A program made the translations under genes and the position numbers. Positions 36,901-48,039 of a DNA stretch of 64,000 nt are shown in pieces. Position 1 is the stretch's first letter. Every line of letters begins with the position of its first letter. The stretch comes from Blepharisma stoltei (taxonomy: Eukaryota; Ciliophora; Heterotrichea; Heterotrichida; Blepharismidae). The stretch spans positions 186,001-250,000 of the forward strand of contig CAJZBQ010000060.1 of NCBI GenBank assembly GCA_914767885.1, given 5' to 3'. The notes beneath the pieces were generated by a model, which was given only the letters and a program-made list of their open reading frames with translations, made no database searches and had not been told where the DNA came from.

Positions 36901-38251
36901 GAATTTTTGTTCAGGCAACCTCCTTCGAAGTTGAGAGCTGGAAGGACAGCCGTCGAAATCTAAACGCCTAAAGCCTTAGGACCATACAGTCTTGATACCC
37001 ACGTGGTGCACAACCTGCTCGGAGGAGCGGGGAACCCCGAAACAAGGATAGAAGCCCATGCAGGCAATGTGGCAGTGAACTTTAAACGGAGGATTAGAGC
37101 CCTTAAATTAATTAATGTGTGTGACTCATGACAGCCAATATGCCTTATTGGAGAGTCCCATAATCATCATCATTTCTTTGATTTTGTACTCTTTTTCTTG
37201 TACAATCAAAGACAGCATTCTGCATACAGGGACAATGTAGGAAATCACTATCTCTCATTTAAATTAAAGCTTATAAAAAATTAAATGTATTTTCAGTTTT
37301 CAGAAAATTTGAATGCAAAATATTTTAAAATTTAAAAATCAAAGCAATAATTTGCATGGATTAGAAAATAGGCGTATCGCAAAAATTTTAAGCAAGGAGA
37401 AGTAAGAAAAAAGGAAGAATACCTGAAACTGCTGACATGAAATTATCATCTGTATATTTATCGTAATACATTGGAACAAAACCTGCTGCAATATAAGCAT
37501 TTGAAGAGGAAAGGTCTTGAAGGATAATGTTGTCAATATAGTTCATCATATGAACAAAGTTTGAGCCAATATACTGATACTGCAGTCCAGGTTTTGGTTC
37601 TCTTCTGTATTTATCAATATTTTGATGGTTTAGAAAATCAAAAATGTCCATATAGTCCCCTATACTTTTTCCTCCACTCCCATATGACTCTGTTACATTG
37701 AACCTGAAGCTATACTTGATATTTTTGGAGTCTTTGCTATAAAAAACCACTGCGAAAACAATTTTGCTATGCTTCCCATAGCCACTTTCCTCGATATAAT
37801 CTTCTAAGTCATCCTCAGAATCGTAACGCTCAACTACATAAGGGAACCCAGTGTCATTTCCTTCAGCTTTTATTCTATCTGTAAGCTTATTTATGATTGT
37901 TTCTGAATAAGGGTCTTTATGCTCATTTATAAAGACGATCCTCCATCTTTTATCTTTATGATAGTAATCTCTATAGTAATTGTCATGACCTTTTGGGTAG
38001 TCTGGAATTTTGACTATAGGCTCGAAATACTGACCAAAATAATTGTTTCCATCATAGGAGACAGTCATAGCTGACTTGTGGAGGTAAGAGGATTTCCCAT
38101 GATCTGTATAGCCGACAGCGGTTCTTATGATCATCAATACAAGGAGCAAGGCTATAGGAAATGCCCATTCACAGATTGACCCGAACAGCTTGCGCTTTCA
38201 AAGGATTCAGTTTTTGTACAACAGAGCTCGATAGTGCTGCCAAAGAGACAT
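30939..38251 (-). CDS. ABCA-type transporter, copy E (2-bp frameshift in NBD1)
   Basis: Same architecture as the other copies, with ATG at 38251 and stop after RRYTHGQ at 30939. Eight inserts are present: 37251-37404, 36578-37137, 36253-36360, 35582-35853, 35176-35341, 32960-33142, 31898-32283 and 31347-31632. Removing them leaves 5198 nt, two more than 1732 codons. The excess is a GC duplication at about 34805-34808 (CAGCGCTTC where the others have CAGCTTC), placed after THYMEEA in NBD1. Everything downstream is back in the family frame only if those two bases are ignored. Either the copy is a recent pseudogene or the two bases are a sequence error. Conserved Trp codons are UGA at the N-terminus (about 38200) and near 33528. 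Confidence 0.85.
31347..31632 (+). mobile_element. Family-A MITE (diverged) in ABCA copy E
   Basis: 286 bp flanked by TAA (31344-31346 and 31630-31632). The left end has CCTCCGTGAGCGAACAA and a damaged inverse; the right end has GTTCGATCACGGAGGG. Excision restores CTCTAAGCATGGTAAAATC in the domain after NBD2. Confidence 0.85.
31898..32283 (+). mobile_element. Family-A MITE in ABCA copy E
   Basis: 386 bp flanked by TTA (31895-31897 and 32281-32283) within NBD2, between Walker B and the H-loop. The left hairpin and right direct repeats are intact. Its core is almost the same as 18491-18886. Excision restores TTCTCTTAAGGTTTCC. Confidence 0.9.
32960..33142. other. IES (TA-bounded) in ABCA copy E
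   Basis: A 183-bp AT-rich insert between TA 32958-32959 and TA 33141-33142. Its left edge TATCTTTCC and right edge AAAGAGTA are weak inverted ends. Excision restores GAGTTTCTAAGTATTC (the VYIQEYLETHQK stretch). Confidence 0.78.
35176..35341. mobile_element. Short decayed family-A-like IES in ABCA copy E
   Basis: 166 bp flanked by TTA (35173-35175 and 35339-35341), with left edge CTCTCTCCCTC and right edge GCGTGGAG. TTTTGTTCGTTCACAGAGGGG at about 35203-35223 recalls the family-A motif. Excision restores the [13 protein letters not shown] region of NBD1. Confidence 0.7.
35582..35853. other. IES (TA-bounded) in ABCA copy E
   Basis: A 272-bp AT-rich insert between TA 35580-35581 and TA 35852-35853. 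It lies at the same codon position as the IES at 1913-2078 of copy A, in the linker before NBD1. Excision restores TTTTCTAAGTCTTGG. Confidence 0.75.
36253..36360. other. IES (TA-bounded) in ABCA copy E
   Basis: A 108-bp AT-rich insert. TTA occurs at both edges (36250-36252 and 36358-36360). Excision restores ATAAGTTATTAGAAAAG in a membrane segment (LMxFLIxYFI). Confidence 0.75.
36578..37137 (+). mobile_element. Retroposon-like insert R1 in ABCA copy E
   Basis: Flanked by CATGACAGTCA (36567-36577) and CATGACAGCCA (37127-37137); similarity extends to about 17 bp with three mismatches, and no TA lies within it. It carries R1 module 1 (TATCCGGCAAGGTTATGCC, about 36646) and module 2 (GTGAAACCAAGAATTACGCC, about 36829). 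It is GC-richer than the host gene. Excision by the long repeat keeps the frame; a nearby TA-to-TA cut would lose one base. Confidence 0.75.
37251..37404. other. IES (TA-bounded) in ABCA copy E
   Basis: A 154-bp AT-rich insert between TA 37249-37250 and TA 37403-37404, with edges TCTCTCATTT and CAAGGAGAAG. Excision restores AAATCACTAAGAAAAAAGG in the second membrane segment. Confidence 0.76.
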
Positions 38252-38272
38252 TTAATTATAAGGATCAGACCA

Positions 38273-38290
38273 TTTTGGAGAACTTTTGAA
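38273..38290 (-). promoter_or_regulatory. Conserved upstream box, ABCA copy E
   Basis: The gene strand reads TTCAAAAGTTCTCCAAAA, with CC starting 26 nt before the ATG at 38251. Confidence 0.5.
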
Positions 38291-39220
38291 TGTTAAAATG
38301 AAAGCAAAGAAGTTATCAATTATTTAGAATTTAAGCACCAGTACATTTAGTATCTCCTGAATTTAATAAAATTTTTATTTAGATGTGAATCGGTCCGGCA
38401 TTGTGGATTTTTTTCTACTTTTTGTCAAGTTTTTACAATTCCGAAATTCAAAACAATTTTTCCCTTTATTTATATTTTTATAAGGAAAATTTATTATTCC
38501 TTAGAGAGAGCGGCTTAATCTTTGTAAATATAATTAGTCCAGTGCAATTTGAGCCTGGAAACTTTCGAAGTAAAATAACATATTTCCCTTCATGCTTTCT
38601 AGATTAAATAATTTTAAAAATCTTCGGTAATCAGTAAGGTCTTTACAATATTCATGCTAAATAAATATAAGGAAACCCATTAACTGAAGCATAACCTTAA
38701 ATAGAAAAATGGACAGACAAGATCAATTTTTAATGCGCATTACTTTATTTTATTGCACAAATAATTTCATTTATCCTGATCATAATTGCTGATAAATAAT
38801 TATTAATTTGCCATTTCTGCGTTCCCAAGAAGCCGAATTGAAATGTGATAATAGATTTAATTAAAGAGAAAAATTTAATAAGAAGTGCTTCTAGAGTTAA
38901 ATTTTTGGGAGTTATATGTTTTTTATTAAATATAAAACCATTTTTTAAATTTGGAAATATAAATGAAATTAGGGCTTAAGCCTGCTGTGTGAATTTAGTT
39001 ATCAAAAATGATAGCAGATAATTATTATTTAGTGCTGATAAGCAATTAGCCTTTATCTCAATCAATAATTTCGAAGTTTTAATTTTTTAAGCAAAGAAAA
39101 AATTTAGCTGATTAAGTAGCTAATTCTAAAGTAAATTTTTCAATCCGAAATCACATTTGCCAGTTACTTAAATAAAGAAATAAAAATAAATTTGATGACA
39201 TTTATTTTAACTTGCCTTCC

Positions 39221-39245
39221 ATATATATATATTTATATATATATT
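39221..39245. repeat. AT microsatellite
   Basis: ATATATATAT tracts interrupted by TTT, in the spacer between copies E and F. No function is evident. Confidence 0.7.
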
Positions 39246-39637
39246 CATTGCATGGGCTAACTACTCCACTTTCTATCTAATTGAGACATAATTACTGTTT
39301 CGGTTTCAGGAGTAATTTTTCTGTAATTTCCATAGGAAAATTTATTAATTGTTTCTAAATTTTCCAAAATTATTAATGCAAATATAATATTGTTTGAACA
39401 GCTTCTAATTTAAAAGAGAGCTAGATAGCAATACTTCGTTATAAAAAAGTTGCCATATTAACTGCCACTTTAAAATAGGCTTTGGAGAGAAATTATTTTA
39501 AACCTGCTTAATTCATTTTTTTGATTTGGAATGGGATTATCTTAATGTTTGAGCTCGAATATTCTTTTTGGCCTTCGTTTAAGGAATATTAAATAAATCG
39601 TGCAAAAAAATAAATTAATACTGATTTATAATTATAC

Positions 39638-42600
39638 TTATGCTCCATGGGCATATCTTCTTACAAGTCCCGCTTGTGCTTCTTCTCCTTTCTTTGCAAA
39701 ATCATTGAAGATTTGCTCCAAAGAACTTTGAGACAATGCGTATTCATAAATTTTCAAAGCTTCCTTATTTGTTTCCACAGCTGAGAAAAAGTATCCAATT
39801 GATTTTCCTTCTTCCCTTGAGATCTTGAACTTATAAAGCGATGAGAAATGCTCAATAATTTCCACTTTCTTGAATTCGCTTTTAAGCCACTCATAAATCT
39901 TATCACCTAATTCTTCAATAATAACCCAGGAGACTAAAGAATCCCTTGATATGTATCCATCTACTTTTAATTGTTGATGTAAAGCAGAGCCAGCTCCTCT
40001 TTCGTGAATTTCTTCATAAAAAGCCTTTGCATTGAGAGTTTCTAAACAAGGCAAAATTTGCTGTTCAGAAATTTGGTTTTCACCCATAAGGATACGATCT
40101 AAAACCATTCCTCTATCATTTACTTCAAAATGGCTAGGAACTTCAACTTTGGCTTCAAATTCATAGCGGTCACCAAATTTGCTTTTTATCCATGTAGCTG
40201 TGCCTAGGCATCTGAGTCTTCCTGCAACCATAATTGACATACGATCGCTTAAAGCTTCAGCTTCTTCCATAGAATGAGTTGTCAAAATAACCGAAGAGTT
40301 CTTTTTCTTGAGATTTCCTATGACTTTCCACATTTTCTTTCTGGTTTCTGGGTCCATTCCTGCTGAAGGTTCATCTAAGAAAACTACTCTTGGATTCCCA
40401 ATTAGCGCAATCGCAACTGATAATTTTCTTTTATTGCCCCCTGAATAGGTCCCTGCTAAAATATCAGCATAAGGTCTTAAATCCATTTGGTCTATCATTT
40501 CTTCGACAAGTGCTTCTATTCTATCTTTAGGAATCCCTTTTATATCTGAATAAAGTCTTAAATGTTCTCGGGTTGTAAGCAATTCAGATATAGCATCAAA
40601 TTGAGGACAATATCCAATTAACTCTCTAGCATGATCCATTTCTGTATTCAAGTTGTGCCCACAGATATAAGCTTCTCCAGTTGTAGGAGCAATTTCTCCA
40701 GTCAGCATTTTGAAAGTTGTAGTTTTTCCAGCTCCATTTACCCCTAAAAATGCAAAACATTCTTGTTGATTAACATTAAAGCTCACATCTTCTACAGCAA
40801 CAAAAGCTTTATTCATTCCTTGCCTAAAGATTTTCCTGATGTTTCGTACATTGACTTGAACGTCTTGAGGGTTAATACCTGGCTTAACTTAGATTTATAA
40901 GTTTAAAGTTCAATAATGCATGGCCTACTCACCTTACTCGACTTTACGTTTTGGACCGCTGACTTTGGGATTTTGGCAGTTTTCCTTCCTGCTCTCAGGC
41001 TGGAATGTAGGCTGCTTGTATAGAAATTCAATAAATGGATTTTCTCTCTGACTCTAAGCAAAATGGAAATGTGAAACCCCAGGAAGTAACTCCCGGTTTT
41101 CAGGCTGGATAATGCCCAAATGGCCTAGCGGTACTGATAAGCTTCTCTCAGATTCCATTATCCTCTCATTCCCTCCGTTGCCCCAACTAAAATCCAGGCC
41201 TGATTCGAATCAAGTTAGGCTACCAGAATTGCTTACCTAAGTGTAGCTATCCATTTCTGATCTAGCAAAACCTGTCTGATACATTAAATATGCTTTCGAG
41301 GCTTCATGGCCTGAGGCCATGCCCATACTGAGACACAATAATTACTTATATAAGGGCTAACACTCAGAGCGTTTTCTGCTTCCTTTTCTACATCATCATC
41401 AGCTTCATAGTCTGATGGAGCCACATGAGGGGTTTTCCAGAATCTTTGGAGTAATTTTTGATGAGTTTCTACATATTCTTGAACATAAACTAAAAATAGA
41501 TAAACCGGGATCATGATTCCGATCATTAAAATGTCAGCACCAGCCGAATTCAGATCATATATATTGTACACACCATTTTCTCCATCCCAGTTTGAATATG
41601 CAGTTACACTTCCTATATCTAATAATCCATTTCCATAGCAAAATGCTGGGCTTAGCCTAAATATCCATCTAAGTCCTCGTGCAAGATTTCTAGTAGACTC
41701 AAAATAATATAGAATCAAAATAATTGCAGGGAGAATTCCTCCAGCAATCACATTGAATAAAATCGTAACCACTTGTGCTGTAGGGTAGGTCTTGAAGAAA
41801 AAGCTTGTAAAATAAGTAAATGGGGCAATAGAAATCCCGTATAAAAGCATTAAAGCCCATAAAGCTGAGTATTCATCATCAGTGTTTGTAAAAGCTGTCA
41901 CATCAAAAGCTTTTACCATTAAAGAACAAAACACAGCTGGAAAGATGTGCTTGACTGAATCCCAGAAGAAATTAGCACACCAATAGGATAATCTTGAAAC
42001 CCCGCTTATCATGTGCTGGTGTTTAACATTTGTTTCTCGCTCTCTTACAATTAAAGCAATAATACCTGTTGGAATAAAGCTAAATCCCAATGAAAATACA
42101 ACTGAAGCTGCAAATCCATCTCCAATGCCTTTCAGGTCTTGAACTTTTTTAGTATATGGAAGAGGGTAGTTATAAACAGTTACTTTCACGCCATATTTGG
42201 AAAGAATTTGATTTGAAAGGTTATTGTATAATAATAAAATGATGCCATCAGAGTTAGTCCTCGCCAAGAACTATTCTATACTTTAGCAGTTTTATATTGG
42301 GTTTCTAATAAACCCTTATCCGTACACCAAGAGGGTACATTTTGGGACTTGGTCTTAAGGTTTTAAGAGCATTATTTCCCTTCCTTTAAATAAAAACAAA
42401 ATATAGGTAAAATTTCCAGTTTTTTGGTAAATCGACCCCGTTTAAATTGGAAAAAATAAAAATACTTTTTTTATAAAAATAGTTTTGACTAATTTAATTG
42501 AGGCAGCGCAAATAAAATGCAAGCTAAATATTTGGAGCCTTGAATTAATTAATATATATGATAAAAATAAATTAAATGGCCAATATATATTCTTTAATGT

Positions 42601-45600
42601 TTTAAAAATATTTTTTATCATCTAATATTTTAAAAATAAAAAATTAACTCTCTTTTTAAATTGGAAAAATTTTTAGTTCCAATTTAAAGGCTTAACCACA
42701 TATCCTCTTGCATCGCTGAGAGATCTTTAGGTAAAATACTCATAGGAAGCAAGTAAAGATCAAGATTAGTGCGAGTTGCGAGATTACTACTAGAGCTCGA
42801 GGAATGGTTGCCTGGTTGGAGAGTATTGTAATGAATCATTTCTAAGTTAAATTGAAAGGCTGTTGTAATATACTCCAGTTGCTTGAGGAGCTGTTTGGTT
42901 GTGGAATATAACAGCTTGATACTGATCATTAGTAGCATCCATATTTGTCAAGTAATACGAGCCCATTCTATAATGGTCAGGATCTTCACGAGTGTCAAAT
43001 AAAAATTGATCAAAACCTTCTAGTGTGCCATTAATATTTAATGTTTCAGAGCTTTTATATTGTGACCAAGGTCCAACATTGGTTCCAGGTGGCCAATAGT
43101 AAATTGTATCTTGAGGATCTGGGTATGAAGATTCTGTTAGCTTCTTTTTATCAGTAGGCGGAAAGTCACCTCCAATTTTCATAAGTCCAAGTCCAATGAT
43201 TACCATACAGATAGGCACTAAAATTTCATATACCAAGCTTTTAAAGTCTCTCTTTGACCAGAAAACTCTCTTTTTCAATAAAGCCCAAAAATGGCGGAAT
43301 AATAGAGAATCCCTCACCTTATCTCTGGATAAAACAAAATCGATTTCAAGCTTAGTTTCATCTATTTTTTCTTTTTCATCGTCTTTTTTAGCGATTTCAT
43401 TATCGTCTCCTCTTGCAACTCTCAAGAAAACCTCCTCAAGAGTTGTTACAGACACACCATAAGACCGTAATTGTAAATTTTTCAGATTTTGGTCCAGAGC
43501 AGTGAAAAATGCTATAAATTTGTTTGAGCTTGAATTCGGGATTTGGAATGAAATTTCAGCATGGACGTCACTCATTATAGAAGCTTCAGGAATGTAATCT
43601 CTAATAAAATCTGTGACTGATTGCGTATGCGATTTGCTTGCAACTCCTACTTCTTTGACGATAGTTAAATAATAGCCAACTCCATATCGTTTTTTTAAGA
43701 AAAGAGAGCTGCCAAGACATCTGAGCTTTCCATGTGACATAATTGCAATTCTATCAGCTAAAACGTCGGCTTCTTCCATATAGTGGGTTGTTAGGATGAT
43801 GATCCTATTATTTTTGTTGTTTTTGAGCATATCCCACATCTGTCTTCTTGCTGTAAGATCCATGCCAGCAGTCGGTTCATCTAATAGTATAATAGGAGAA
43901 TCAGCTATTAAAGCCATTGCTAAGGATAATTTTCTTTTCATACCCCCTGATAAAAACTTAGTGCGCTTATCTTTTTTGTCCATTAAATCTACTTCTGATA
44001 ACTTTTCTTTGATTTGTTTGTAGATTTCTTCCTTATTTTGCATTCCTTTGAATACGGCGAAAAGATATAAATGCTCTTCAGGAGTTAAGTCATTAAACAG
44101 CACATTGTGTTGAGGGCAGACTCCAAGAGATCTTCTCATTTGATTGAGATGAGTTGATAAGTACATGTCATTTAGCTTCATATCCCCATATGTAGTTGGT
44201 ATAAGTCCACACATCATTGAGATCGTTGTTGTTTTTCCTGCACCATTATGCCCTAATAATGCAAAAATTTGTCCTTTATAAATATCTAGGCTTATATCTT
44301 CAACTGCTACTTTATTGCCGAAAACTTTTTTAAAGTTCCTTATAAGTAGAGCATTTCCGTTTTCTTTCTGCTTTTCCAAGTCTTCCTCAACTTGCTCTAC
44401 ATTATCTCCCCATTTGATGTCCTGAGTAAATAAATTTTCAAGTGCGCTCTTTTTGCTTTTAATCCAAAATGACTTAGTAAATAAAAAGTACCAAGGCCTT
44501 TTAACTCCCCATTCAGTAGGCCAAACTTGATCAAGATACACTGCTAAAATTACAAAAATTCCTGACTCCCCGATTGCGAAACAAAATATTTTTTTGCTTA
44601 CTCCCCGCCCCCATCCTTGATCGAACGATTGACTGTAAAAATTCCTAAAAAATTGGGGAAATTAACCCCCATCCTTGATCGAACGATTTTCATATCATGC
44701 AAATTTTTATATATATATAAAAAATATTAGTTATCAAACGCTTTGGAAGATGTGCCTAATGAAGTTGTTTTCAGAGCTTTGAGACGACAGAAAGCTGCGA
44801 AATCAACCATCCGAAGTGATTTAGACATCAACCTAGGCTTAAAAGCTAATAATAGAGATTCTTTAAAATTTTAAAAAAATATTTAATTTAAATTAAAATT
44901 TATACAGTTTAAAAGGGTAACTAATAAATCAAAATATTAAAAATTGGTATTTTTATGAAATTAATTCAATTTTTTGCTGTAAAAATAATTATTAAATACT
45001 CTTAACCCTCTTATTTAAAGTAAATAAAAAAAAATCTATATATATCTTTTTCATTTTATATATAAATTTTTTTTCCCAAAAAAAATTTTTTTTAACCCCC
45101 ATCCTTGATCGAACGATGGCGAGTCGTTCGATCAAGGATGGGGGGGAGTTAAGTTAATTTTTTTTTAAAATTTATTATATAAATTTTATAGTAATTTTTT
45201 TTCAAAATTTAAAAAAAATCCAAATTTAAAGCAACTATTTATTTAATTTGTAAAATTTATATTTTAAAATGCAAGCTGTATAAAATTAAACAGAACTAGC
45301 TAGAGATTTCATTATAATAATTAACACTTATATATCAAAATACTTTTTCATATATACTAAAACCATTTTTTGTTCACTCACAGAGGTGTAATTTTTTCAA
45401 TGGTTTGTTCGCTCACGAAGGGAGGAGTGAGTCAATTATTAAAAAGTATATACAAGTACCAAAGCTATAGTGGTACACCTCTTCGTCGATATTGTCGCTT
45501 TGCACTCCGACTTGGCCATTTTCCATCTGCATCAGAACATCACAGCCTAAAGTCATAGCAATATTAGGCAGTAGCGATGAAGCAGTTTTACTTTCTGAAT

Positions 45601-46894
45601 CTAAAGTGTGATCAGTGACTGCAAAGCTTATGAAGTATGTTATGAGAAAAGCCATAAGACCTAGCATTACAGCGCTTCGGGACTTGGAAAAGAACATACT
45701 GATAAAAATGCTGAAAGTCATGCAGCTGATCCCATATAGCCAATAAAACAAAAACATGATGCCTGGGTTGCTATTCTCTTTTACTCAAAAAACAATACTA
45801 TAGTATAAGATAAAGTTAAAATTCCTATTTATTATCATATGTATATATTTAAAAAGGATCATTGAAATAAGGGCTCCAACTCCTGCTATGATCGTATATA
45901 CAGAGAAGTAGTAAGTAATCCACGACAGCCAGTAAGCTTTATTGGAAAGCCCCATAATCATCATCATTTCTTTGATTTTATATTCTTTTTCTTGTACTAT
46001 CATAGACAGCATTCTGCACACAGGCACCAAGTAAGAAATGACAAGGAAAAATGGCAGTGTCCCTGAAATTGCATTGATGAAGTTGTCTTTAGTGTACTTA
46101 TCATAGTACATAGGCACAAACCCAGCTGCGAAGTGAGCATTCGAATTGGAGGATAAATCTTGAAGGATGATGTTATCTATATAGTTCATCATGTGAATAA
46201 AGTTCGAGCCAATATACTGATATTGGAAATCAGGCTTTGGCTCTTTTGTATATTTGTTAATATTTTGATTGTCTAGGAAATCAAATATGTCAATTCAATT
46301 CCCGAGGCCACTACCATCTGAGCTATATGATTCAGTAGTATTGAACCTGAAGCTATATTTGATATTTTTGGAGTCTTTACTATAAAAGACCACTGCGAAA
46401 CAAATTTTGCTATGCTTTCCGTAGCCACTTTTCTTGATGTAATCTTCTAAGTCATCCTCTGAGTCATAACGATCAACTACATAAGGGAATCCTGTGTCGT
46501 TTCCTTCAGCTTTTATTCTATCAGTTAGCCTGGTTATGAGAGTTTCTGAATAAGGATCATTGTACTCATTTATAAAGGCTATCCTCCATCTTTTATCTTG
46601 ATCATAGTAATCCCTATAGTAATTTTCATGACCTTTTGGAAAATCTGGAATTTTAACAACAGGGTCGAAATATTGGCCAAAATAGTTGTTGCCGTCATAG
46701 GAGACCGTCATTGCTGATTTTTCAAGGTAAGAGGATTTTCCATGATCTGTATATTTGATGGCACTTCTTAAAATGGCTAAGACCAATAACAAGGCGATCG
46801 GAAATAGCCATTCACAAATGGAGCCAAAAATTTTCCGCTTCCATAGGATCCAGTTCTTGTATAGCAGAGCTCGATAGTGTTGCCAGAGAGACAT
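39638..46894 (-). CDS. ABCA-type transporter, copy F
   Basis: This is the 5'-most gene of the array on the minus strand. The ATG is at 46894 and the stop follows RRYAHGA at 39638. Four inserts (45774-45845, 44566-45430, 42229-42867 and 40879-41363) interrupt it. Their removal leaves 5196 nt, exactly 1732 codons. NBD1 has [16 protein letters not shown] and LLDEPTAGMD (Ala where the paralogues have Ser). NBD2 has [16 protein letters not shown] and [10 protein letters not shown]. One conserved Trp is UGA near 46293. The next gene, 2.3 kb away, is divergent. Confidence 0.92.
40879..41363 (-). mobile_element. Retroposon-like insert R1 in ABCA copy F
   Basis: Flanked by AGGGTTAATAC (40868-40878) and AGGGCTAACAC (41353-41363), an 11-bp repeat with two mismatches and a TA at the same place in both. 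It carries R1 modules in minus orientation (about 41215-41280 and 41065-41105). A tRNA B-box-like GATTCGAATCA lies at about 41200, supporting a SINE-like origin. Confidence 0.72.
42229..42867. mobile_element. Long insert in ABCA copy F
   Basis: Flanked by TTGAAAGGTTATTGTA (42213-42228) and TTGAAAGGCTGTTGTA (42852-42867), a 16-bp repeat with two mismatches that ends in TA. The interior is mostly AT-rich, with a 12-bp-stem palindrome TTTAAATTGGAA / TTCCAATTTAAA at 42655-42688. The R1 modules were not recognised. Excision keeps the ATGVYYN(K/S)LSN stretch in frame. Confidence 0.65.
44566..45430 (+). mobile_element. Family-A MITE in ABCA copy F, split by a family-B MITE
   Basis: 865 bp flanked by TGA (44563-44565 and 45428-45430), with no TA at the boundary. 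The outer sequence is a diverged family-A copy: it begins CTCCCCGATTGCGAAACAA and ends GTTCGCTCACGAAGGGAGGAG. A complete family-B MITE (44601-45151) sits inside it. Excision restores CCTGAGTCAATTATTAAAAAG, encoding the LIIDSGIFVILA stretch. Confidence 0.82.
44601..45151 (-). mobile_element. Family-B MITE nested in family-A MITE
   Basis: 551 bp flanked by TTA (44598-44600 and 45149-45151). It is in opposite orientation to the copy at 728-1309: direct repeats of CCATCCTTGATCGAACGA are at the left (44611 and 44669) and the hairpin is at the right (about 45097-45143). The ends are CTCCCC and GGGGAG. Confidence 0.86.
45774..45845. other. Short IES (TA-bounded) in ABCA copy F
   Basis: A 72-bp AT-rich insert between TA 45772-45773 and TA 45844-45845, containing the palindrome ATACTATAGTAT. 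Excision restores GTTGCTATATTTAAAAAGG in a membrane segment. Confidence 0.72.
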
Positions 46895-46915
46895 TTATTA
46901 TGAGGCTATGAGTAG

Positions 46916-46931
46916 TTTGGAGAATTTTTGA
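46916..46931 (-). promoter_or_regulatory. Conserved upstream box, ABCA copy F
   Basis: The gene strand reads CAAAAATTCTCCAAA, with CC starting 25 nt before the ATG at 46894. Confidence 0.5.
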
Positions 46932-47859
46932 ATGTTTTAGGACAAAGATGGATAGATTATTCTTAGAAGTTTTAAGTTTTTTTTTTTACTTTTAGCTACC
47001 TTAAATAAGCAAGCAAAATTTTTTCTATCCTCAACCTTCATAAAATTAACTATTCTTCATTTTAGGACAACATTTGGGTTAACTTCTTCAAGACTAAAAT
47101 CAGGCAAGCTGCATCACAAAAGGCTATTAACCTCGATAATCCATAGACAAGAGCTTTCCTGAGTTTAAGAACATAGATATTTATTTTTATTCAAAATACC
47201 TACTTCATACGTGACTTCTTAATGACAAACTTTTGTATTTCTATCTGCCCTTATATATGCGGCTTTGATGACATTTATGGTCTTTTGAAAATTCGGCCAG
47301 TTTCGAATTTACTGATTATGTTTAGGCTTAGAATTTGCCTTCTTTCAATCGAAACAATATATAGAAGAAGAATAATAAGCATTCTATGAAAACAAAAATA
47401 ACCCTTCTTCAATTTTTAGAGATTGAAGCTAGGGAAAAGCACTTGAATCGGTTACATTTTTAAAGGTCTCTTATGCTTGGTAAATTTTTCAATATATATT
47501 TTTTTAAGGTATATCATATAAAAAACTCTGCTAAGGAGTTTAAACTTTTTTGAAATTCTGCCAAAAAATTATTTTGCAATAACTAATATTAATCGAGACT
47601 TAATTTAACGGGCCTTACTTTATTTCAATTATTATGATAAGCCAATAAGCAACAACAAAAAAAGAGAAAGCTAGCCCTACTACAATTATCTCAATAGGAA
47701 TTAATATCAATGATATGAGCAAACTAAAATATTAAAATAAAGTTCTACCAATCTCTTTTGAATTTTAACTCTGTTTTTATATTAAAATCATCCTAGTTAT
47801 TCTTAATTAATATATTCTAATCTTTATTTTAAATCTTTCTTGCTCAGCCCTAAAAAAGT

Positions 47860-47965
47860 TTTAAAATCCCAAAAATCAAGTTTAAGAATATAAGTCTATG
47901 ACATTAAAGAATTTTTAAAATCCAAAAATTAAGTTTAAGAATATAAGTCTATAAAATTAAAGAAT
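47860..47965. repeat. 53-bp tandem duplication
   Basis: A unit containing AAGTTTAAGAATATAAGTCT is present twice in direct order (47860-47913 and 47914-47965) with a few mismatches. It is intergenic. Confidence 0.75.
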
Positions 47966-48039
47966 TGTAGCTAATATTTTTGGCTAGGAATTTTGATTAA
48001 GTTCAATTTTGCAAATATTTATTAGGATTAAAAGTTTAA

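Larger units (their letters stand above)
38252..39637. other. Spacer between ABCA copies E and F
   Basis: 1.4 kb of AT-rich DNA without a supportable gene. It contains a short AT microsatellite at 39221-39245. Confidence 0.55.

Noticed and set aside
39221-39245. AT repeat as an IES or telomere-related signal
   Set aside because: It is a simple AT microsatellite in a spacer, with no flanking pointer or telomere-type repeat.
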